Source of the DNA: Hymenopellis radicata
Lineage: Eukaryota > Basidiomycota > Agaricomycetes > Agaricales > Physalacriaceae
Length of the DNA: 39,001 nucleotides
Assembly: GCA_015501595.1 (NCBI GenBank)
Contig: JADNRX010000486.1
Location: forward strand, 1 to 39,001
Direction: 5' to 3'
The stretch's first letter is position 1. Each line of letters starts with the position of its first letter. The notes beneath the pieces are model-generated. The model saw only the letters and a program-made list of their open reading frames with translations. It made no database searches and was not told where the DNA came from. The translations under genes and the position numbers were made by a program. Below are positions 31,601-39,001 of this stretch, in pieces.

Positions 31601-32223
31601 CCCATGTCCTCGCCGCCAAAGGTGTCCTCCGCTATCTTTCCGGAACACGTTCATACGCTCTCGAATACGGCTCTGCCTACCTCAAGGAGCGTGTCGGACC
31701 AGACGCCTTACCTCGCGGTGATGCGACGTTCACAGACGCGGATTGGGCGACTGATGAAAGCGACAGAAAGAGTATATCCGGCTATGCGGTCTTCATGCAT
31801 GATGCCCTCATTTCCTGGTCTTCCGTCAAGCAGCGTACTACCGCTCTCTCATCTACGGAGTCCGAATACATGGCTATGACGCATGGCATGAAGGAGTCTA
31901 TATGGCTACGTCTCTTCGCAACGACATACCAAATGCCTATTCCCAAACCTTTCCCTATGCTTGCCGACAACCAGGGTTCCCTTGACACTGCCTCGAAGCC
32001 ATCCAACACCGCGCGCATGAAGCACATTGACATACACTATCACTTCATACGGGAACATCTGTCCTCAGGTTCTTTCCGTACGTCGTGGATCAGTACTGCC
32101 GACATGACCGCGGATATCTTTACAAAGGCGTTGGACCCTGTACTGCACAAGAAGCATTGCATATATCTGGGATTGGTGGACAGATCTTCCAGCTCGGAAG
32201 ATGGGGGTGTGTCGGTGTTGTAG
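28634..32223 (+). pseudogene. copia Pol polyprotein: protease, integrase, RT, RNase H (one frame change)
   Basis: First part (28634-29416): protease active site CLADSGCSVHIFRD, then the integrase zinc domain WHCRLYHPGKQATTDML. The frame then shifts by one, and from 29398 a 941-codon frame continues: CPSCIMGRLPAF, integrase catalytic Asp in IHLDTCGP, Asp in RSDGAKEF and Glu in QQNGKIEHF; RT with ARLVAHGHLQ, FDIKTAFLNATL, YGLKQAGYEWF and the catalytic VHVDDGLVV; RNase H with DADWATDESDRKSISGY, STESEYMAM and ADNQGSLDTA, KHIDIHYHFIREHL. The stop lies 14 bp inside the 3' LTR. All catalytic residues are seen; apart from the frame change at about 29400 the polyprotein is complete. Confidence 0.93.
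32196..32209 (+). promoter_or_regulatory. Polypurine tract of the copia element
   Basis: GGAAGATGGGGGTG sits directly before the 3' LTR (TGTCGG at 32210), as needed for second-strand priming. Confidence 0.75.
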
Positions 32224-32496
32224 CCTCTGGTTATCTTCCGGCTGGCTGATGATCGGGCATGTGGGCGTGGCAATTTGGAAGCGACGTGGGCGTTCTGGCC
32301 TCCTCAGTTCTTGACCACCATCTGGCTTGACTGAGGAGGTACGTGCATCTCGATTCATTCATTGCCTAGCGCTTACATACGTACTAGCTTACTCGTGTTC
32401 GCTGTCTGTCTAGGTAATATACAGTTCTTGACCACCATCTGGCTTGACTGAGGAGCTTACTCGTGTTCGCTGTCTGTCTAGATTCCCAGAGTGATA
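32210..32496 (+). repeat. copia 3' LTR
   Basis: Same length as the 5' LTR and different at four positions: TGTCGGTG for TGTCGGCG, CATGTG for CACGTG, GGCAAT for GGCCAT, and TTGCCT for TTACCT. Followed by GCCTT, the target duplication. Confidence 0.95.
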
Positions 32497-33040
32497 GCCT
32501 TCATTAAGACCATTGCCAGTATGGTCTATGACGACACGTGGTTTACCTTTCTGCCACACCACAAACATGGGTGACAGGCGCATACCAGGCAGGAGCTTAA
32601 AGCCCTCTGGAAGCGCAGGTGACCAGCGACCCGCAGCGACTTCTTGATCACAGTGTTTATGCAGCTCAGTGAGATCGCGCTCCTCAGTAGAGTAATTGTC
32701 TTTGATCTGCTCTTTGAGGTGCGCTTCCCACCCACCATCATGCAATGGCCAAAACCCTTCACGAAGCGAATGAGTAATAGACTTCACAAAGGGTTGATTG
32801 GGATGTTTGGCCAGAAGTCGCTCAATTGGGATGTTTGGCCAGAAGTCGCTCAAAGCGGTCAACATTGATTGGTGTGCTGACCTCGATATAGTTGGCAACA
32901 GCAGCAAGAGACTGCTGAATGGTAGGATCATTGCGAATATGTTCAGGAGGTAAAGGAAGTGGAGGAGCAGTATAAGTGGAAGAAATGCTTGGAGGAGCTT
33001 TTGATTGTGATAGTACATTCGTAGTAAATACATAGCCACG
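32497..33040 (-). pseudogene. DIRS RT, N-terminal part (copy C)
   Basis: Minus strand: LRFKRGYVFTTNVLSQSK, LPPEHIRNDPTIQQSLAAVA, NQPFVKSITHSLREGFWP, RLSPMFVVWQKGKPRVVI and DHTGNGLNEG, broken by the copia LTR. A 28-bp tandem duplication at 32798-32853 shifts the frame between FERLLAKHPN and the next copy of the same peptide. Confidence 0.85.
32798..32853. repeat. 28-bp tandem duplication in DIRS copy C
   Basis: The unit starting TTGGGATGTTTGGCCAGAAG is present at 32798-32825 and again at 32826-32853. Copy B has one unit. 28 is not a multiple of three, so it breaks the frame. Confidence 0.9.
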
Positions 33041-33041
33041 C

Positions 33042-34161
33042 TTAAAGCGTAGAGGTGGTGTCCTGCACGATTGACAGCTCGCTTGGCTTCGAGGAGGACG
33101 AGGCAGGCTGGGTGGCTTTTGGGGTGTGCTTTCCTCCGCACTCACTGCAAGTACCGTGTACACGGCTACCCAGGCACGGAGATGGGCATTTGCCCAGATT
33201 CCAATTCTGGCAGATGATGCGACGACGTGTCGTAGGCTGCGAGCAGCTAGAATCAGAAGACCGCTTGCGTGGATTAGCCGTCTCAGAGGTGCGTAACATC
33301 TCTGTAAGAAGCGGTAACTGGAGCGCATTGCGGTCATTGAGATTGAAAGGAGAGTTAGCAGAGCGAGTGCGAGTCTCCTTATCACAGCGAATAGGGAACA
33401 CTGGATTCGAGGGCGTGGCGCGGAACAGTTCCACAATGAGTGCACGATAACCCTGGAGTTCGTCCTTGCGGTGAGGGTAGATAAGCCCAACACCGGTGGC
33501 ATACACATCAAAGACGCGTGTCCACTCGGACTCTTGAGTGGGAGCTCGGCGCGCAGAGACGTGGTCCTTGCGGATGAGCACAAAGCCCCCAGCAAAGTCC
33601 TTCGTGTCCTCTTGCTGATTCGTGCCAGAGTGGATCGAGGCATAGAGTTTCTCAAAATCCACGTACTGGTCCAGCACGATTGAGCGCCAGAGAGAGCGTG
33701 CAAACGGGTCATGGAGTGACTGCGTCTGACACACATTGATGATGGCGTCGACATCCTTATCATTGGTAAAGAGCCGACGGAGATGCTGAGTCTCTTGGAG
33801 GTGTGGAGAGAGGTTGGTTGGTGAGGCCAACTGTGCGAGATGCGGAGTGGAGGAGAGAACTGAGGCAGAGATGCCTGACGGAGTAGGCTCCGCTCCAAGT
33901 AACTTGGAGAGCAGCGCAGCCGAGGTCGGTCCAGCGACGGGACGAGGCTCGGGCGCACGCTTTCCAGCAGCTGCATCAAGACGCGCACCAAGTGCGGCCC
34001 ATGCAGCCTCCTCAACAGCGCGCTTAAGCGCAGCTTGTTGCTCAGCTTGCTGCGCTGCGAGGTCTGGATCGGGAGGAGCCGATCCGTCGTGGTGCTCCTC
34101 TCGAGCGGCAATGATCTGAACAACTTGTTCGACATAGTCGTCCAGTTCTCCAGCGGAGGCA
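33042..34161 (-). pseudogene. DIRS Gag-like protein (copy C), 5' truncated
   Basis: Open from ASAGELDDYVEQVVQIIAAR through EEAAWAALGARLDAAAGKRA, LFTNDKDVDAIINVCQTQSL, VLDQYVDFEKLYASIHSGTN to the zinc knuckle CQNWNLGKCPSPCLGSRVHG and CSECGGKHT, where a small indel shifts the frame before the last Cys. This copy shows the intact reading across the place where copy B lost 5 bp. The first ~90 residues are missing because the derivative at 34162 joins here head to head. Confidence 0.85.
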
Positions 34162-34685
34162 TCGATGTAAATGCGGATTCCAAGGGTAGGGAGCATTTTC
34201 AGAGGCCTCTGCATGCCCCACACCTCTCCATACCCCTATACCTAACTCCTTGCTTCAGGGAGTCCACTCAGTTAGCTTAACAAGTCAACCGAGTCAAATC
34301 ATCATTTGGTCAAAATCTGCATTGTTTGACTAAATGCTGACTCTCTGCTGCTACTACTGCAGCTACTCCATCCTCTGAGCTCTTCCTAGACTTGTCTAGC
34401 CTGTGTCTGGTGTTGTAGTAACAACAGAGGCCACTCACAGGGCGCCCTAGAAGGTTTAGGCAAAAGTTCCCACGCTCTGCCTTCTGCCTCTTACCATCAT
34501 CTTCTCCCAGAGGCAAGCAGTTCGTGATCCCTCCAGTCCTCCTGCTCAGGACTGATGCCATACCCCTCTAGAGCACTGTCTGAAGCCGCCTAGCCAGCCC
34601 CAAAACCAGTCCAGACAGGCCAAAGTGTCCAATTTGTGGGAAATTCGCACTTTTGCTCTCCCAGGCAAGCAGCACTTGCTCTACC

Positions 34686-35726
34686 TAAGGAGCAGCACGG
34701 TATGGCGGGTAACGCACGGTATGGCGGGTAACGCACGGTATGGCGGGTCGGGTAACCCGCGGGACGGGTACGGGATCTGATTGCCAATACCGCGGTATAC
34801 CGCCGTACCCGAGCCATATTTTCATGCCTGTTGGCGACCTCCGAGCAATTGCGCGGAGGCTACCAGCATGCATGATGCATAGCGAGAGTGCGACGGGGGA
34901 GATTGCGGGGAGGATAGCATGGGTCGAGGACATGGGTGAGGAGCTTGCAGGCGAGGAGGTTGCGGCAGACAGTGTGGGATGAAGATGGTGGGGAGCAGAT
35001 GAGCAGGGAAATGCGATAGAAATATTGAGCAGGAACGTACCACTGTGGCCAGAATGCGTGCATGACGCCATCCTGGCTAAAATCTCGCATCGTGATGGTA
35101 AGCCGGTCAATCCAGTGTGCTGAAGCGTGCTCGTGCTCTCCAGGTGTGTGGTGGCCTCGTTCTGAGAGCGTACACCAGGCGAATCTGCATTGAAATGGTG
35201 CCGTCGTGAAGACGAGCACCACAGAGTCCCAGAATATATCCGAGGATAGCGACGGCGGGGGGCCAGTCCAAGCGCAAGAAAACCAGTGCAATATTAGTGC
35301 TGCCTCGCTTGTGAGGGCTTACGCGTGGCGTGTCGTCGTTAAAATGGTGTCGTCGCTAAGTCAAACACCAGAATGCGTCCCGGAACGTATCCGAGGGCGC
35401 AGCGGCCGGCGCAAAGCCAAATCGCACCAGAGAAGCAACAGAACACGAAAAATTTAAGCAGAATAAGCCCCAGAATAAGTTCTGGGGCCGACGAGCACGA
35501 CATTGCCGTCGTGCTGTGGTGGCAAGAGCGAAGAGATAAGATCGCGATGCAGCGATCATTATTCGGCAATTGCCGGATCATGCCGCTGGCTCCGCAATTC
35601 GACAGTATCTCGCGGTATACCGTCTACCGACCCGCACCCGTATACCACCGGTGCGGTATGCGGTATTGGCGGGTCGGGTAGACGGAGTAAGCCTCTTACC
35701 CGCGGTATTACCCGGGCTATTCCTTA
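34686..35726. mobile_element. 1,041-bp hAT-like non-autonomous element with GGTATACCGCGGTATACC-type subterminal repeats
   Basis: Ends TAAGGAGCAGCACGG and (inverted) TAAGGAATAGCCCGG share TAAGGA; TAAGG fits the hAT tip pattern YARNG. An exact 8-bp duplication GCTCTACC lies at 34678-34685 and 35727-35734, and removing the element restores CTTGCTCTACCCAGTCC as in other DIRS leaders. Near the left end a 19-bp unit (GCACGGTATGGCGGGTAAC) is repeated almost three times (34695-34748). GGTAT/ATACC and CGGGT/ACCCG repeats fill both flanks. Hairpins include GCCCCAGAA..TTCTGGGGC (about 35468-35489) and AGCACGAC..GTCGTGCT (about 35494-35515). No transposase frame. Confidence 0.92.
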
Positions 35727-36176
35727 GCTCTACCCAGTCCTCTTGCTCAGGACTGATGCATTGGCACCCTAGAAGTCTATTGGAACCATTTGCCACAGCC
35801 CCAGAGCCCTACAGCTCTTCCTGCTCCCTCTGCTTCCAGTATGTGCCAATGTCTCATATCCAGCTCTTCAGAGCTGATGCCTTTTGTGCCCAGATACCCA
35901 TTCCTTTTCAAGGACTCCTTATCAAGGACACTTCTGTGGGCTATCTGGTCACAGGTGCGCTCTCTGCACTGTCTCACTCCCCTCCAGCTAATCTGTGTTA
36001 TCTGGTCACAGTTAGCTCCGCTTTTTTGCGTCCCCTCCCACCTCTCCCACTGTAATTACAGTAACCCCATTTCATGTATTATCTACTATGTACTGTAAGG
36101 CACTTTACGATATGCTTAATTGATGAGGCCCTTGGGGTCCGATTTGGCCTAACTCCGTGTGATCTGAAAGCATAGG

Positions 36177-36326
36177 CCAAATGATGATTTGACTCGGTTT
36201 GACTTGGTTAAGCTAACTGAGTGGACTCCCTGAAGCAGGGAGTTAGGTATAGGGGTATGGAGAGGTGTGGGGCATGCAGAGGCCTCTGAAAATGCTCCCT
36301 ACCCTTGGAATCCGCATTTACATCGA
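36177..36326 (-). repeat. DIRS terminal repeat, inverted (right end)
   Basis: 150 bp, reverse complement of 34162-34311 with only a few differences, tip TCGA at 36323-36326. The neighbouring host sequence belongs to the KDZ remnant. Confidence 0.9.
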
Positions 36327-38035
36327 GGGTCGAGCACGTGTGGTCCCTTCTGAATCCCTTCGCAACTGCGACAAGGGAGATGCACGCTAACGCGCGCCAC
36401 GAGAATCTCGAGGACGCGATCGATAATCACAATTTTCAGAAGAATCTCGATTTGGGTAAGTCTGATTGTTTGATTGCGATGCGGTGCTAATAATCAAACA
36501 GTAACGTTGCTGCCCAAGTGCTTGGAAGTAGCACGAGATGAAGCAGAAGTTAAATTTTGCGCAGAACTCCATGTCTCTAGGAGAGGAAGTATGTGAAGAG
36601 TGGCTGGCGGATATCAATGTATGGCACACAGAGGATCCGGTGCCACAGGCAGAGCGGAAGGCAAGGAATCCATATGTTTCGATCTACAAGAAAGGTATGA
36701 GGTTTTGGGAGTTGGTTGGAGCGAGGAAGTTGATGAAAACTTTCAGATGCATTAATCGAGAAGTCCGCGCGCAAACAGCTTCAGGCGGCGGAGTTAGAGG
36801 AGATCAAAGAACTGAATGGTGGCGTGATTCCTAAAGGTCGGAAGTCCAGTCAGACTGTTTTCGTGAGGCTGGGTTTCCGATTGATTGGCATTCAGTAGGT
36901 GATAAGCATTGACTTTAGGTTCTCCTTACTGATGTCTGTAATGCAGGAATCGAATTCTTAACATAGTCAAAGTGAGGGTGTGCCTGGAGGAGGAGAGGGC
37001 GCAGATCGTCGAGGGATAGCACAAAAGCTTTTGGAAGGGTCTACTGCGATTCCGCGCTATGCAGGAGACATATATGGCTGGCGTTAGGATCTTTGTCGAC
37101 GTGGATGAGCATGCAGCTACGGCGAGAGGGACGCCGACAGTGACAGAGGCTGTTCGGTTGTGGATGCCTTCGGAAATTCCAGAATCTGCACGGGCAACCA
37201 TCGGGAATGCACAGTTGTACGAGGTGGAGGCAACTTTACGCCGTTCTCAGTGTTCCGAGTCGCTGAATGCCCTTTGACTGCGTCTTCACACCAAGCACCA
37301 CTTTGTCATGTTTTGGAAAGTTTATATGCGGGGACAACAAAAGAGCAGCCGTAGCCAGACGCTGATAGACTCAGTGAGTGATTCGGTGAATGCGGAGGCA
37401 CGGAGGTACCGTCAGGCGCGCCTGGTGTTGCTTCAGCTAGTCAGTGAGGAGGGGTGTGGCGAGTTCAGGAACTTGGAGAAAGAGGATGTGAGGCTGCGCT
37501 ACGTGCAGGATCATGATGCGAAGGCGGCGCGCCGCTTGGCAAAGCTGGCGGGACGACCAACACCGGGAATGTTGCAGGGGTTCAACATCGGCAGTGACAG
37601 TGAGGATGACAGCGATGGGGACCCTACTCTCGTGGAAGGGGTGGAACAGCGCGGCTTCAGTAAACAGACTTTGTCCTGGATTTAGACGGCCCAGGAAGCG
37701 CCCAGCGAGGATGATGAGTACCTGCATGACTGTGAGTCTTTATGTTGCATGGCGTAGTGCTTACTAAAATATGTGCTAGCTGTGCGAATGGAATGGTGCA
37801 AATCTTACGCGCGAAAGGAGCGCTGGAGGGAAGAGGTTATAATTGGTGAGGACAAGATGCCGAGGATGCTGCAGTCTCTCAAGTATGAGGTGCAGCAGTG
37901 GCGCACGCGAGTTGATGTGAAGTTCGGATCATTACGCGAGATCAACGGGAGGCGGGCTTATGCTTATCGTCAAGCTGCGGTTTATGATGCGTTACACGCG
38001 GCCTTTGTCCGAAGTGACAACGACGTTCCGGGACA
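36327..38035 (+). pseudogene. KDZ-type transposase, C-terminal remnant
   Basis: Begins, right after the DIRS end, with VEHVWSLLNPFATATREMHA, RHENLEDAIDNHNFQKNLDL; then EEVCEEWLADINVWHTEDPV and NPYVSIYKK; IEKSARKQLQAAELEEIKEL; VRLWMPSEIPESARA and EVEATLRRSQCSESLNAL, stop, LRLHTKHHFVMFWKVYMRGQ; RSQTLIDSVSDSVNAEARRY; RPTPGMLQGF; GFSKQTLSWI, stop, DEYLHDS; intron 37732-37779; VRMEWCKSYARKERWREEVI. The order (E-x-x-W-S then HxNxxK helix, W-E-x-D linker, WxPS, LRxxQCxxxL, TLIDxVxxR, TLSWIW, EWxKxRARxxRW) is what I recall from the Kyakuja-Dileera-Zisupton transposases that are abundant in Agaricomycetes. In-frame stops (37275-37277, 37683-37685) and small frame changes show decay; the catalytic core upstream is absent. 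Confidence 0.72.
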
Positions 38036-38098
38036 AATAATTAGTATGGTCATTATTCATAGTGACTATCATGTAAACACGTGTATATTTATTGTATA

Positions 38099-38247
38099 CT
38101 GTCCTATTTCGACCGTAAGTTCACGTCACAGGTCACAAGGCCTCTGAATTTCCTTATCGGACACCGGAAAATGCCTCCGATCACTTATTAGGCGTGGGAA
38201 GGTCAAAAAATTCAAAATTTTGTGAACTTACGGTCGAAATACTACAG
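38099..38247. mobile_element. 149-bp TA-flanked MITE, second family
   Basis: Ends CTGTCCTATTTCGACCGTAA and (inverted) CTGTAGTATTTCGACCGTAA match over about 26 bp except two positions; TA flanks at 38097-38098 and 38248-38249. Length is 149 bp, the same as the two CTGTACTATTAC elements, but the inner sequence is different. No coding capacity. Confidence 0.85.
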
Positions 38248-38249
38248 TA

Positions 38250-38726
38250 TGTATGCATTTGCGACAGCGGTGTTCAAAAAAGCAAAGCTTTGGTGGGGGA
38301 GGCGGCATTGTTCTGCATTGGGAAGGGCACCCAGCCGACAGTAATGGAGAGACGGCGACCGCGAGGGACCGCCAACCCAAAAGGGTAATAGGCTGCTGGC
38401 ACACCACCAACATCATGTGTAGCTGTAGATATGGCTGCATGATAGCCAGCAGTTGACGTGTATCATTTAACAATAGTTTCTGCGTGAGTCAGGAGATTAT
38501 TGAGAGTGGGAAGCGAATCAAGCGAAGTAAGGCGCGTGAAATGAGGAAGAAGACCTGTATGGTTCGTGAGATACAGGTTCCAGATGTCGAGGATCTGGCC
38601 TCACAGATAGTTCACATGGTTCTTGAAGCTGGATAGAAATTGCAGCTTGACGTCTTTATTGGGATATACATATTGGTCACCGACGCACTGCGTGATAATG
38701 CTGATGGATCCTTTGTTATTGTAGGT
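38250..38726. other. No gene seen
   Basis: Only short shadow frames. No RNA gene or repeat family recognised. It separates the KDZ remnant and MITE from the DIRS copy at the right edge. Confidence 0.4.
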
Positions 38727-39001
38727 TCGATGTAAATGCAGATTCCAAGGGTAAGGAGTGTTTTCAGAGGCCTCTGCACGCCCACACCTCTCCATACCCC
38801 TATACCTAACTCCCTGCTTCAGGGAGTCCACTCAGTTAGCTTAAGCGAGTCAAACCGAGTCAAATTATCATTTGGTCAAAAATCTGCATTGTTTGACTAA
38901 ATGCTGACTCTCTGCTGCTATTACTGCAGCTACTCCATTCTCTGAGCTCTTCCTAGACTTGTCTAGCCTGTGTCTGGGGTTGTAGTAACAACAGAGGCCA
39001 C
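38727..39001 (+). mobile_element. DIRS 5' end, runs off the window
   Basis: Starts TCGATGTAAATGCAGATTCC at 38727 and follows the terminal repeat and leader to the window edge. Its small differences (AAGGAGTG for AGGGAGCA, AAGCGAGTC for AACCGAGTC, ATTCTCTGAG) suggest an older copy. Whether coding parts follow cannot be seen. Confidence 0.9.

Larger units (their letters stand above)
26503..32496 (+). mobile_element. Ty1/copia LTR retrotransposon, 5,994 bp, young
   Basis: Two 287-bp LTRs (26503-26789 and 32210-32496) with four differences, flanked by the 5-bp duplication GCCTT (26498-26502 and 32497-32501). Removing the element and one GCCTT restores the DIRS frame around CGCAATGCCTTCATTAAGAC. 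Inside are a primer-binding site, a Gag-like frame and a pol frame in the copia order protease, integrase, RT, RNase H. LTRs start TG and end TA rather than the usual CA. Several frame changes in gag and at the protease-integrase border suggest it is no longer active. Confidence 0.95.
25185..34161 (-). mobile_element. DIRS-type retrotransposon, copy C, split by the copia element
   Basis: On the minus strand: Gag from ASAGELDDYVEQVVQ (34161) through the zinc knuckle, then RT to 32497, then (after the copia insertion 26503-32496) RT and RNase H from 26502 to 25185, ending at the start of the recombinase. Both outer ends are cut: the Gag start is replaced by the head of the derivative at 34162, and the recombinase by the tail of the derivative at 25184. 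It keeps motif A (SDISKVFLNLP) and YMDDYYG. Confidence 0.9.
34162..36326 (+). mobile_element. 970-bp-type DIRS derivative, copy 2, with inverted terminal repeats and a nested hAT-like element
   Basis: Starts TCGATGTAAATGCGGATTCC at 34162, follows the leader, and after removing 34686-35726 plus one duplicate has the same leader-to-tail junction as 24215-25184, ending GAAAGCATAGG at 36176. It then runs directly into an inverted copy of the terminal repeat (36177-36326). This is the only unit in the window with both inverted ends, the arrangement expected of a DIRS element with inverted terminal repeats. Confidence 0.85.

Overview
The window looks like a repeat-rich stretch of a basidiomycete (probably Agaricomycete) genome. 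Introns are about 45-60 bp with GT..AG ends. The gene families seen are typical of these fungi: a GEN1/XPG-type PIN nuclease, a MYND-finger protein with a long helical N-terminus, a KDZ-type transposase remnant, and DIRS retrotransposons with a tyrosine recombinase. I cannot name a species.

Layout. 1-5320 is a gene-like island: the 3' end of a PUB-domain gene, a broken Ca2+-ATPase piece, a decayed BiP/Kar2 Hsp70 piece lying exactly between two inverted palindromic repeats, and two minus-strand multi-exon genes (a GEN1/XPG-like nuclease without its first exon, and an unrecognised gene). 5665-8125 is a 3'-truncated, internally deleted DIRS element (copy A, minus), abutting a hairpin-rich hAT-like element (8122-9094). 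9184-17431 holds three unrecognised or decaying host genes (one split by a DIRS leader fragment) plus small DNA transposons. 17432-36326 is a nested block: DIRS copy B (+) carrying a 1,137-bp hAT-like element; a 970-bp DIRS deletion derivative; DIRS copy C (-) split by a young Ty1/copia element (26503-32496, 287-bp LTRs, 5-bp target duplication); and a second 970-bp-type derivative that itself carries a 1,041-bp hAT-like element. 36327-38035 is a KDZ transposase remnant cut by the DIRS block, then a small TA-flanked element, and the start of yet another DIRS copy at the right edge.

How it fits together. Order of insertion can be read: DIRS copies first, hAT-like and TA-type elements into them, and the copia element (about 1.4% LTR divergence) late. 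All DIRS copies are visibly broken, so none can move alone. The most interesting material is a set of non-autonomous hAT-like elements. Three have exact 8-bp target duplications; the larger ones share core hairpins and an AT-rich right core, but each carries a completely different family of palindromic subterminal repeats. Other points worth checking are the 970-bp DIRS derivatives, three TA-flanked elements all exactly 149 bp long, a BiP gene fragment bracketed by inverted repeats, and a 30-bp DIRS-derived filler inserted in inverse orientation inside another DIRS copy.
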